Assembly (NCBI GenBank): GCA_032717465.1
Contig: CM064671.1
Span: 53,817,991 to 53,881,990 of the forward strand
DNA: 64,000 nucleotides
Origin: Coenobita brevimanus
Taxonomy: Eukaryota; Arthropoda; Malacostraca; Decapoda; Coenobitidae
Direction: 5' to 3'
Shown in pieces: positions 20,325-29,599 of this stretch. The notes below the pieces were generated by a model. It saw only the letters and a program-made list of their open reading frames with translations. It was not told the DNA's origin and did no database searches. Position 1 is the stretch's first letter, and every line of letters begins with the position of its first letter. Made by a program: the position numbers and the translations under genes.

Positions 20325-20540
20325 CCATCCACACATCATGCAATCCTACGTTGCCCCATGAGGAGCGTAGGAGCCCGGGGCTAGGCAGTTGGGCCTGACA
20401 TTTAAGATGAGAGTGACCAACCTCACTCATCCCTAAGTGGCATTACTTGAGCAATGAACCCCAACCACCCCTTGGATACAAACCTTCACCGGCTCAATCC
20501 GACTGGAGCACAATAAATACCCACTAAACCACCAGGCACC
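20325..20540 (-). mobile_element. tRNA-derived SINE
   Basis: The tRNA-like head, read on the minus strand (20540-20467), has A-box TGGTTTAGTGGGTA and B-box GGTTTGTATCC. The body continues left through TAAATGTCAGGCCCAACTGC and ends at a block with CTCCTACGCTCCTCATGGGG. The head lacks proper stems, so this is not a tRNA gene. Confidence 0.6.
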
Positions 20541-20627
20541 AAAATTTGGTTATATGGTTACCACCCAGCGTAGTAAATAGATTCCTGGTGTACAGGAAAC
20601 CATTTGGCTTGTCACTCAGTGTAGAGT

Positions 20628-20760
20628 CACCCATAGGCAGAAGGAAGAGGAAAGAATGAAGGAATGAAAGACAGAAGAGGGAGTGTAAAGTCACCCGTAG
20701 GCAGAAGGACCAGGAAAGAACGAAGGAGAGAGAGATAGAAGAAGATGGAAGGAAAGAAGG
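20628..20760. repeat. Imperfect two-copy tandem duplication
   Basis: A block beginning GAGTCACCCATAGGCAGAAGG with an AAGAATGAAGGAAAG-like purine stretch is repeated once about 63 bases later (AAGTCACCCGTAGGCAGAAGG). Minor local duplication in a purine-rich region. Confidence 0.6.
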
Positions 20761-21157
20761 ATGGAGGAGAGGACAGGGCAGACACTCGAGAGCAGCACTA
20801 CATTGAGTGAGTGGATGGTGAGCGCCCCCACCTACCACATGCTCTGGTGAAAAAATCGCTCTGGTGGAAGGCACCAGAGTCAAATATAATGTACTGTATT
20901 TCGTTGATAACTTTAAATATCCAATGAATATTGTCGTGATTCTACATTTAACAGTTTCTCAAAAACTTTAAACAGCTCTTGTAAAGTTCACATTGTGAAT
21001 GGGTGTCCCCCAGAGCAATAAACTCGACGAAAACACAGGAGCGCTGGAGAGTACGTCAGTGAGCCTCCGTCGAACTCTCTATTACCAGTAAGACAATTAT
21101 GTCGATTTTAAGGTAAATATTATGTTCTTTTAGATATCGAAATTTTATTCATGAGAA

Positions 21158-21161
<4 letters not shown>

Positions 21162-21226
<65 letters not shown>

Positions 21227-21238
21227 GAATATACTCGT

Positions 21239-21293
<55 letters not shown>
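21162..21293. repeat. Compound (AT)n and (GA)n microsatellite
   Basis: (AT)n at about 21162-21223 and (GA)n at 21240-21293, separated by 16 bases. Open frames here are artefacts of the dinucleotide runs. Confidence 0.95.
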
Positions 21294-21296
<3 letters not shown>

Positions 21297-21479
21297 TTTC
21301 TGGTAACACTCCTTTCCATAATATTTAAGTTTAATATAATCTCTTCTGTAAACCAATAATGAAAATAACAAGAGGTGGTCAAGGAATCGTTATGATATGA
21401 AATAACCAAAGAAATATATTTTTTTTTAGAAATAAAAAAAAGTACCCGCAGATGCAATTACTATATATAAAAATGTCGA

Positions 21480-21725
21480 CAGAGTTGTTGATACTGCAGA
21501 GGAGTGTATGTGAATGAGGTGGATGGAAGGTGAGGAAGGAGGAGACCAAGGACGAAGTGGAAAGATGGGGCTGAGAGGTACTGCATACGAATATGAATGT
21601 AAATGGAGCGAATTGGAGGGAGGGCAGCCTGGTGACAGAGGATAGACTGACTTGGGCTAGATTTGTTGGCAGCAAAGCCTTCCGGATCAAGACACGGGTT
21701 ATAGAGAGGGAAAGACAGTAGAAAT
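21480..21725 (+). pseudogene. LINE C-terminal relic
   Basis: The plus strand reads GVYVNEVDGR, GRRRPRTKWKDGAERY and then IDXLGLDLLAAKPS, matching the end of the GHVERM...GRPR LINE family (compare VYVSEVEGG ... GRGRPRMRWRDGVERY at 8.2-8.8 kb). Only the last 70-80 residues remain and the frame is broken. Confidence 0.5.
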
Positions 21726-22269
21726 TTGTCATACATTTATTCCCTCAGGAGGGCCGTAGGGGCCTTATGTAATATTACTTAGTGTAGAAACTGGAGGTAT
21801 GTATGACCACTGTACTGTACTAACACTTTAAATAATAAAACAAAGAAAATTTTTGGATATAATGAAATGTTTATTCAGTACGTGAGTGTTTTCACATTAT
21901 TCTTTTAATACGAAGAACTCTTTTTTTGGGGGGTCGGTATTTTGTTGTCATCACCAGTTTATGATGATCGAGATGTATATGAAACCTTCGTGTATCACTT
22001 CAGTACTAGAGTTTTTCCTTAACTTGAGTAATTTTCGTCCGGAGTTAGCAACAGTATAAGTATGAATTACTTCCGCAGTGTATAGGCGGCAAAAGGCAAA
22101 GTTAGATGATTTACTTGCCTGATATTTTCCTTATCAGAGCTCCAAATGCACGTCAGGCGTACGCAAGCCGCTAGGTGCTGTGCAGTACATACATACATAC
22201 ACCAAGCCACCATATTTCACTGATTTTTTACCAGCCATAGTTGAAATTTGAAGACAATCCTTAAAGCAC

Positions 22270-22735
22270 TCCCTATAATGCTGCTTCTCCCTCAACACCG
22301 CACACTTACTCAACTTATCACAGCATCTTCTTCCCGTTCTCTAAAGTAACTCCTCACGCCACAAAAATTATTATTCGCTTCAAACATCACACTCTCACAA
22401 CAAATTATTAGCCCTAGACATTACAACTCGCATAAAAACATGCACCTTTCAATCAGAACTCGTTCTTCTCTCACTGATATGTAGATTTTCACAACACAGC
22501 ACACCTATTCACCTGAAGCACCTCGCTTTCGCAACACATTCCAAGCTCCTTATAACACAACACACTAACATTAAGAATCTTTCTATTAAAACCCATTCTT
22601 TTCTTACTGTAAATCAGGTTCTCACACCACATCACACTTGTACACCTTATGCAATTCACTCTCACAGCACACTCCATGTCCTTCATATCACAACACATTT
22701 AGTCTCTTACACACATTACTCCGCAGTGCACTCCA
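22270..22735. repeat. Degenerate CA-rich repeat
   Basis: Blocks like ACTCTCACAACACATTCCAAGCTCCTTATAxCACAACACAC recur irregularly, alternating with ATTCTTTTCTTACTG-like blocks. A related stretch occurs in each 11-kb unit (for example 30560-30720). Units are too diverged for an exact period by eye. Confidence 0.4.
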
Positions 22736-23066
22736 TAATACAGCCTCCTTCCACTAAATACATATACTTACGGCAGGTAAAAGAAGTATCTGCTCAGAAG
22801 GAGGTCAATGTCTTTCGAAAGTTTGCTTGTAACTAGTAATATCTTGGTAGAGCTGGCCCACATGGTCTCACCCATCTCCATTTATTTCCCAACACAGGGG
22901 GTGTGTTGTAATACGAGAATTAGTTATTATTTTTTTGTGTGAATAATATATGATAGTTTGGGAATGCGGGCAGTTTTCTTATTTACATGGGTTAAATAGT
23001 AATGTACCACACTTGGGCTATGGATGCAGCGCATATGAGTGGCACTGAACAGGTAAGGCCATGTAA

Positions 23067-23126
23067 TAACCAACAGTGAGTTCGTTGTTCATGAACCTCG
23101 TTCATGAAACTCTCCACTGTTGGGTA
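23067..23126. repeat. Imperfect 60-bp palindrome (hairpin)
   Basis: The left arm runs from TAACCAACAGTGAG to TTCATGAAC. The right arm, read on the other strand, runs from TACCCAACAGTGGAGAG to TTCATGAAC. The loop is about CTCG, and the left arm has a few extra bases. It could form a strong cruciform or RNA hairpin. No gene is attached. Confidence 0.7.
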
Positions 23127-23254
23127 TGAACCATATCACAGCCAAAGTGCGGCGATATTGTTTTTATTAAAGTCATTCCTTATGGAAACAACGCAAGAAA
23201 TGAGGGGGAGACCTATTGTCATCATTTACAGTGTTATTTACAAAATCTCTTGGG

Positions 23255-23740
23255 ATTCCCCAGCAGCATATTCTCGATGTCTATTGCTATTCAGCGCCCA
23301 GAGAAATTATAACCAATCAGCGCAGGAAGTGAATGCAGGGAGGGGGGTGGTCTAGTCAGCTATCTCCGCACAAGTAAAGAAACTAATTCAACGGGTAACT
23401 TGCTCCACTTGTGGGAAGATATTGTAGGTTAGGTTAGACTAGTCACTAACCTAACCTCAACTAACCTGACTTAACCCAAGCTAACCTATCCTAACCTAGA
23501 CCAGTCTCTAACCTAACCTTACTTTACCCAGCCTAACCCAACCTAACCTAAACTCCCTAACGTAACCTACTCTATCTGCCCACAACAGGGCCAAGTTATC
23601 GTGAAACTAGTTTTTTTTTTTTTTTTTTTTTTATGTCAGGGGATAGCTGACTGGACCCCCCAACTCACTGCCGGCGCTGATTGGTTATAAATTCTCCGAG
23701 TGCCGATTAGCATCAGACGCCGGGAATATGTTCCCTGGTA
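23255..23740. mobile_element. Foldback/MITE-like element with CCTAA-rich centre
   Basis: The left arm (about 23255-23435) and right arm (about 23545-23740) are imperfect inverted repeats. Shared blocks in order from the outside are GCATATTC/ACATATTC, ATAACCAATCAGCGC (identical in both), AGTCAGCTATC, AACTAGTT/AACTAATT, AACTTG and TTGTGGG. Between the arms, at about 23424-23570, lie many degenerate CCTAACCTAA and TTAGGTTAG units. A 22-T run lies in the right arm. No ORF. The target duplication was not clear. Confidence 0.7.
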
Positions 23741-23794
23741 ATCACCAAATTACTGCATCCACATGCATTTCACAAAATCATGAGGCTGGCACTC

Positions 23795-23878
23795 CAAGAT
23801 GCTTTTAACAGGGACAACTGCTGTATTTTAAAAAGTAAAGAATGCAACTGCTGGGGGAAAATATTTCCCACAGTTTTG
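23795..23878 (-). repeat. Truncated 3' LTR of the BEL/Pao element
   Basis: About 80 bases here (TGCTTTTAACAGGGACAACT ... GGGGGAAAATATTTCCCA) match, in the same orientation, the right end of the 5' LTR at about 30291-30360. On the minus strand it starts TGTGGGAAATATTTTCCCCC. Sequence left of 23795 no longer matches the 5' LTR, so the 3' LTR is cut off beside the foldback element. Confidence 0.55.
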
Positions 23879-24029
23879 GGACCGGGCAAAAATGATACGC
23901 TGCATCATGTTATGTGACCCTTAGCCAGGAGCTCTCTCTACAGTTCTCGAGAACCCTGTACTGCAGCCCTTCTGGGTTGTGCATCTTGACTCAACTGCTC
24001 TCCACCATCCACTGTCTCTGGGGTAGCTG

Positions 24030-25097
24030 TTAACTCAAGGGCACCAGTTTATCAATAGTTTTTACATTGGTATATCCCTTACATTTAATTTTTACAAGTG
24101 TCAGCACCCCTTCCGAATCTGCATGTGTGGAGATCACTTTAGCTAATTGCTGCTGGGATCTTGGTTGTTCTGTTTTTACTAAGACCACATCTCCTATGTT
24201 TATAACTAACTTGTTACTGGGAGCCTGAGCCCCATAAAATCTTTCTCTTAGGGTCAAATATAATCTTTGCTCCAATGTCTATTCCAGGTGTCCAATACCC
24301 CTTTCAGACATTGATATCCCTCATGCAGATGTTGTCTGAATTCATTATTTTCTATTGCAGGATCATCCACGTCATCCTGGATATCCATACAAGGCACCAG
24401 ATGGAGCTTCCTGCTATACATCATATGAGCCAATGTCAATTCTTCAATTGAAATGCTAGTATCATCCAGATAGGTTAAAGGTCTATCATTAATCCCTACC
24501 TCAGTTTCAGTTCTCACTGTTCTCAGCTCCTCTCTGGTGATCTTAGTTCTGTGTAAGGTTTTCCTGAGGCAGTTCTTCACAATACCAATCAGTCGTTCGG
24601 TAAATCCATATTGTCATGGTGTTCTTGGAGCTATGAACTGCCAGGTACAATTTCGGATTCACAGCGCCGACTTAACCCCTTGGGTCATTCATTATATTTA
24701 AAAGTAGATGTTCTGCTCCACCGAAATTGGTTCCGTTGTCGCATTTTTAATTTACTAGGACAAGACCTAGTTGCAAATCTTCTAAATTCATTCAGAAATG
24801 TCTCTGTCTCTGCCATTTCTAGATGAACTGGCCTTGTGTAGGTGCAAGTAAACGAACATATATACAACTTACGGGGAGGTCCCTCACCTGTAACAGTTAT
24901 AGCCCCTGTGTTATCAACTCCAGTTACCTTGAAGGGCCGACTTACATTTACCCTATCCTTTGGTAAGGCAGGTGGTCCTGGATAGTCATATGGTCGTTGT
25001 TCATACCTCCTACATAAAATGCAACTCTTGAGATGTTTCTGTAAGACCTGTCTACCCTAAGGGATCCAATACTTTTCTCGGATTTGGGCCAAAGTCT
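24030..25097 (-). pseudogene. BEL/Pao integrase and C-terminal DUF5641-like domain
   Basis: Reading leftwards: KSCILCRRYEQRPYDYPGPP (end of the zinc-binding region), a VTGVDNTGAI block with the first catalytic Asp, SFTCTYTRPVHLEMAE and FLNEFRRFATRSCPSKLK, then KCDNGTNFGGAEHLL with the second Asp, then EVGINDRPLTYL and LTLAHMMYSRKL. The last 81 residues (24275-24030: FYGAQAPSNKLVINIGDVVLV, then KVISTHADSEG) look like the DUF5641 domain that closes Pao polyproteins. Several frame changes break it. The left boundary of the triplicated unit cuts this domain, so copies 2 and 3 lack it. Confidence 0.75.
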
Positions 25098-25235
25098 GCG
25101 GCACACCTCCGCGAAGAGTTAATTCATGGGCTTCTACTACAAATAGCTGTACAAAATAATTGTTCTCGGGTAACAATATAGAATGTCTAGTTTGGAGAGG
25201 AAAATCAACCTTTACTATTCTGCCACGGCATCTTA

Positions 25236-26051
25236 CTAGACCTTTCCGTCTAAGAACAATTCTAAGTCTCTTATCAGCTTATTATTGCTACCTGTGCCTT
25301 GGCATAAAAGGTCAAAAATATGTCTGTAATATTTTCTTTTGAGCCTTTTCGGCCAATATTCCATAGGATCAAACTCCTCAAACCCCACTTTCTTATTCAA
25401 CAATTTTACATCCAATTTTGTAGTATTAGGAAGTCTTATTAATGAAAATCTACTAATGTCACTCACATCTGGTTCAGGTACTACAGGATCCAAGTTTACT
25501 ACACTAACCTCAGCAATACTATAATGTTTTTGCTCAGGCCATTATTTAGTGAGTAATCATTTAGGACCCTTAAACCACAAATTCTCCTTGATCAGTCTCT
25601 TTACTGTCGAACCTCTAGAGAGCAGATCAGCTGGGTTTTGACTGGAGGATACATGCATAAATTTAAATTTGAAAGACAGTTCTTTTATAATCTTCACTCT
25701 ACTGCCTTTGCTATTCAGTAAAGACAAATCTCACTGTCAGTCAATACACAGATTTCATCAAACTGAGTATCAAGAGTAGTGGTTTAATTACCCGGCCAAT
25801 TTAGTTCCTACTCCTATGGAAGCCAATTCCATTTGATGTAGGGTTCTTCCTTTAATTGGTGCAACTCTGGCTTTGAACATAATAATCTTACAAAATATAT
25901 GTAAATTTGACTTCTCATTACTGTTTATTTTCCTGGGAATACATATGCTTGATGTGGTTTCAAACTCTTTTCTAATCTGTTCCCATTGTTCAGCATACGT
26001 CTCACCTATTTCAGTGTCCCAGTCTAACTTTTCTCGCCAAGCCTCCTGCAC
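25236..26051 (-). pseudogene. BEL/Pao RNase H and linker, copy 1
   Basis: 26051-25788 encodes EAWREKLDWDTEIGETYAEQW and then a shortened RNase H start. Compared with copy 3 (47341-47736), 19 codons including the FCDAS active-site region are missing in frame. The following part (about 25700-25540) reads HVSSSQNPADLLSRG and GPKWL, the usual end of Pao RNase H. The linker 25493-25236 (PVVPEPDVSDISRFS ... FEEFDPMEYWPKRLKR) precedes integrase. RNase H would degrade the RNA strand during reverse transcription. Confidence 0.75.
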
Positions 26052-26089
26052 TAAACATTTTGCCCCTAATAAATGTAGGACTAACCAAT

Positions 26090-26750
26090 CCTAATGAGTC
26101 AAATAACATGAGACCTGACTTAACAAGGACCTCTTGGTGAGAGTGACAACATAGAACTTAACTGATTTCAAACTTTTTTCATCGGCTCTTGTATCCCAGT
26201 TAAGACCCAACACATTTTGAGTATTTGGATAGTCCTTTTGTATTTTATTCCTCAAAAGCGGTGAATTTGTATTCCAGCTCTGTAACGGCAAATTTGCCTT
26301 CCCACATTCGGAATTGCCAACTTCATAAGCCTTCAATGCTTCAGTCTCTGTATCAACAATACCTTGCCAAGCCTGCCCTATTTCTGGACATTTGACATTC
26401 CCAAAATGATGCTTCAAAGTGTTGCGAAGTAGGAAAGGACTAGCACAAGAACCAAAGAGCACCGATCGGAATCAGTAAGTTTTCAATGGACTATCCTAAT
26501 TTTGAGGGTTCTGAGGTCAGAGGAATTTTGTAAGTTTCCTATCCTCCTCTCTCAATCCTGTTTTGAGAAAAGCCTTACTAATATCTGCTGTATAAGCATA
26601 AGGTTTCTCTCGAAATCTCAGAAATACATTTCGTAACTTCTCTGTTAATGTAGGTCCACAGTATAGGCAATCGTTCAAGCTAGCAGATCCTTTGGATGCT
26701 GTACTGCTACGATTAAAAATTATCCTAATGGGAGTAGTTACTGAATCCTC
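26090..26750 (-). pseudogene. BEL/Pao reverse transcriptase lacking the catalytic box, copy 1
   Basis: Reading leftwards: RIIFNRSSTASKGSASLND, YCGPTLTEKLRNVFLRFREK, motif A TADISKAFLKTGLREEDRK, then LFGSCASPFLLRNTLKHHFG and on to GQAWQGIVDTETEALKAYE. In BEL/Pao the YVDN/YxDD box belongs between the HHF block and the DTETEA block; here only about 16 residues remain and no YxDD-like motif is present. Copies 2 and 3 show the same absence, so the loss predates the segmental duplication. A stop and frame change sit between motif A and LFGSC. Confidence 0.75.
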
Positions 26751-26752
26751 GC

Positions 26753-27770
26753 TTACAGCATGATGTGGTAATGTCCTTTCTTATGGTTAACAAGGAATTC
26801 TACCTCTTCTATAAATTTGTTCTTCAACTGATCTTTTATAATATTATCACATATGGTTAGATGTTCTGGTTTGTCTCTCAGCTTTCTTAGAAGAGAATTT
26901 AACTGAGCTTTAGCTGCTTGGTAATTTGTTGGTAACTCCGAATGGTTTAGTTTCCATGGTAATCCTACCCAACACTGTCCATCCTTAGATTCCACAGACT
27001 GGTTATACAAATCCAAAGTTATTTTATCTTCAGGGGTTGATTCCACATAGTTTATTCTTACAGTGTCCAGGTTCCACAATTTGTGAACAGGTTCAATTTT
27101 TTCATCCGACAAATCATTTATCTGAGTAGGTTCTAGTTCTGCACCTGTTCTAACTACCATCAGTGACTGAGGTGGAACGAAGACTGTGTCTACCAATTTG
27201 GCCTCTCCTTTAGCCTGCTTTGGAAAAGGAAACTGACCCATAATAAGGTTACCTCCTGGACTCTTGAACAACTGTACTTTACTCTTCTTGAAAGTCCTAT
27301 GTAGGAATCTTCCACAGTAATCTGAACCAGTTATCATTTTAATGGGACACACAGAATCTGATTTCACATTCCGTTTAGCCAGTTTTATCCCTGAGCTTTG
27401 TAGATGATCAGAGGTTTCCTTCAGTCCTTTTATATATATACTTGTCTCCATATTATCCAGTATAGCTGCTGTTATACGGTATTTATATCTACCAAGTTGT
27501 ATTACAGGTCAAACTAAATCAAAGGACTGAGCTTCCTTAATAGTTAAGAATTCTGTAATGGCTAGATTTACTTTGCCAATAATAGGTAACTTTAATTTCT
27601 TCACAATGTCTGCAGAAATAATGGTTTTCTGTGCACCCGTATCAAAAAGAGTACATGCTAATATGTTCTATTTTCAATCATTACCTTCGTATCTGCAGAT
27701 GGAACTGCAGCTGGGATTATTACTGGAATATTCGTTTTTGAAACAGTCATATTGACACTCGCAGTTTTAG
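26753..27770 (-). pseudogene. BEL/Pao protease region (DUF1758-like), copy 1
   Basis: The active-site block TLFDTGAQKTIIS lies at about 27656-27610. It is followed by KLKLPIIGK and, in an open 232-aa stretch (27451-26753), ETSIYIKGLKETSDHLQ, MITGSDYCGRFLHRTFKKS, NLIMGQFPFPKQ and LWNLDTVRINYVES, typical of Pao protease and its C-terminal extension into RT. DTGA is intact here but reads DTSA in copies 2 and 3. A stop precedes the 232-aa stretch. Confidence 0.75.
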
Positions 27771-27779
27771 GAACCTCAT

Positions 27780-28416
27780 ACTTCATCATCCTTGAGCATA
27801 GAGCACCATGATGATTGTCTTTTTTACATTTGAAATAAGATTTAGTTTAACCTTGCAGTCCACGGAAGTGTGTTTGGAATTCATTCAAATCATACAACAC
27901 CTCAATTCCTGAAGCCTCACTATTCTAGAAGCATAATCAGGATAATGTTGACAAGATCAACGGGTGTTGTTCACCACAAAAGACACAGACTTTCCCGTCC
28001 TTTACCATGACATTTTTACCTCCTGATTTTCATCAGCTTGTCTATTCCTTGTCTTTACTGTTTTATCTTCAGATTTTAAAGAGCAAAGAAAAGTATCTAT
28101 CTTTTCTGTAGGTACAGACTTAGCCGTCCCTGATATAGGTTTGCCAACCAGTTGGTTAGTGGTTCTTTTCAGCCTTCTGTTTAATTTCAGCAGGCTTTGG
28201 TGTTCCTTGCAAATGTTTACAGAGTTATATTAAGCCTTCCTTAATCTCCTCACAGGAGAAATCATCCTTTTGGTACCTACCATACAAGGCATCTTTGATT
28301 CTAGGTAGAAGTTTTATGGACACAATTCTAGAAAGCACCCAATCTGCTGCTTTAATATCTTCGTAAGTACCTAAAGCCTTTAAATTACAACTCATCACAA
28401 TCCGGACATTTTGCAA
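27780..28416 (-). pseudogene. BEL/Pao gag C-terminal remnant, copy 1
   Basis: 28416-28225 encodes NLKALGTYEDIKAADWVLSR and IVSIKLLPRIKDALYGRYQK, the conserved gag region before the zinc knuckles. Further left there is GKVCVFCGEQHP and FKCKKDNHHGALCSRM, degraded CCHC/CxxC knuckles, separated by stops. The N-terminal part of gag is missing: the right side ends in a LINE fragment. Confidence 0.65.
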
Positions 28417-28432
28417 GAAATGAAAATCATGT

Positions 28433-28836
28433 ATAGGTATGGAAGTGATGCTTGGGCCTTGTTGGAGGGACAGAAGTCAAAAGTGAGAGCAGTGGAAATG
28501 AGTTATTTGAGAGGAGCATGTGGAGTCACATGGAGAGACAGACTGACAAATAAGGAAGTGAAGGAGTATTATGGTGTGGATGTGATAGGAAGCGTTAGGA
28601 GAAACACACTGAGGTGGTTTGGACATGTGGAGAGGATGGAGAGTGAGCGACTGACGAGGAGAGTGTATGTGATGTGGAGGGAGGGGAGAGGGAGTGGGAG
28701 GCCGAGGATGAGATGGACGGATGGAATGGAAAGGTATATGAGAGAGGGGGTGTGTGAGCTAGAAGCAAGGCAGTGAAATGCCTGGGTCAGGGCGACGTGG
28801 AGGCGATTTGTTTGTGGCCATCCCGTACGGGATTGA
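28433..28836 (+). mobile_element. LINE C-terminal fragment inserted in the Pao element, copy 1
   Basis: Open frame 28411-28776 reads YGSDAWALLEGQKSKVRAVE, then RRNTLRWFGHVERMESERL and GRGSGRPRMRW: the C-terminus of the LINE family at 8.2 and 9.1-11.5 kb. Its 3' end reads GCGATTTGTTTGTGGCC, then the palindrome ATCCCGTACGGGAT, TGAGGC, and stops before the usual GTCTGGCAA and simple tail. Truncated at both ends, opposite in strand to Pao, and inserted before the segmental duplication because all three units carry it. Confidence 0.8.
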
Positions 28837-28939
28837 GGCTCAGTACTTGTTAATCATATTAAATTTTTAGGAGTGCAGGGATTGAGTTTATGGTATTAAA
28901 ACCTGTCCCCCTGGGTTGTTAAACCTCTGGGGTTAGGTC

Positions 28940-29572
28940 TTAATCCCCACTCTCAGTTTCCAAAATAACTCGTATTTTCCTGAGCTCAGAACCAATTAAC
29001 ATCTTATTATAACATAGAACCACCCAAAGCCTGTACAGCATAAAACTCGATATAATTTGCTGTACAAATTTCGCCAGAACTGCTTCTCGGCCGTGGTGAT
29101 TCCAGTGTATACCATCGGCTTTTAGAGTTGCCTGGAAGAGTTTTACATTAAAGTGGATAAAATATTTTCCACTTCTTATCCTCTGCAACTTCCTATTTAC
29201 GACCCTGCTAACTAATTTATACATACCGTAGCAAACTGGTGGACCACATGGTAGGTTTCTAGGCTCAAGAAGAGTTATTGTTACCAAGGATGTACATGAA
29301 CCTTCAATGGCTCCTACCATGACTAAAATGTTTTCAATAATTTCATTAACTTTCACATCTTCATAAATGTCATTTACTCCCAGGAAAAGGATAGTGCGAT
29401 CATGCTCCCAGTCCAGTACGGCATCTAGGTGCTCGTCATCAAAAAATGAACTTGCCCTTCCACCAGGAGCTCTGTAATTACGTTTTTCCACGTCCTCCAA
29501 TTCTACGGAATTCGGAAGTAGACTGTGCCCCACAAACCCGACCTTGAAATCGTTCAGTGCCTCTGCACACAT
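28940..29572 (-). CDS. SGNH/GDSL-hydrolase-like ORF at the 5' end of the BEL/Pao element
   Basis: Open frame of about 210 aa from the first ATG (29572; MCAEALNDFKVGF) to the stop at 28940. An upstream in-frame extension has no ATG. SGNH blocks are present in order: block I FVGHSLLPN (Ser of the GDS motif; Asp replaced by His), block III LFLGVNDI (GxND), and block V DGIHWNHHG (DxxH). The Ser-Asp-His triad is therefore present, suggesting a potentially active small esterase or lipase-like fold. The ATG is about 20 bases inside the primer-binding-like site that follows the 5' LTR, on the element's sense strand, so it appears to be the element's first ORF. SGNH domains are known in ORF1 of some LINEs; finding one before gag in an LTR element is unusual. 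Alternative: an older LINE ORF1 captured or inserted there. Copies in units 2 and 3 are broken. Confidence 0.6.
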   Translation of the reverse strand: MCAEALNDFKVGFVGHSLLPNSVELEDVEKRNYRAPGGRASSFFDDEHLDAVLDWEHDRTILFLGVNDIYEDVKVNEIIENILVMVGAIEGSCTSLVTITLLEPRNLPCGPPVCYGMYKLVSRVVNRKLQRIRSGKYFIHFNVKLFQATLKADGIHWNHHGREAVLAKFVQQIISSFMLYRLWVVLCYNKMLIGSELRKIRVILETESGD

Positions 29573-29578
29573 CTGTTT

Positions 29579-29595
29579 CTTCACCTGGGGCACCA
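29579..29595 (-). other. Primer-binding-site-like sequence of the Pao element
   Basis: On the minus strand TGGTGCCCCAGGTGAAG follows the presumed LTR end (…CTGACA, then TTTT). TGG plus an acceptor-stem-like stretch is the form expected for priming by a tRNA ending ...GCACCA. The tRNA was not identified. Confidence 0.5.
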
Positions 29596-29599
29596 AAAA

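Noticed and set aside
23424..23570. True telomere or chromosome end
   Set aside because: CCTAA/TTAGG units are degenerate, in both orientations and framed by inverted arms, with unrelated sequence on both sides.
29573..29596. Start of the SGNH ORF at 29596
   Set aside because: That start would be TTG within the primer-binding-like site; the first ATG (29572) is preferred in a eukaryote.
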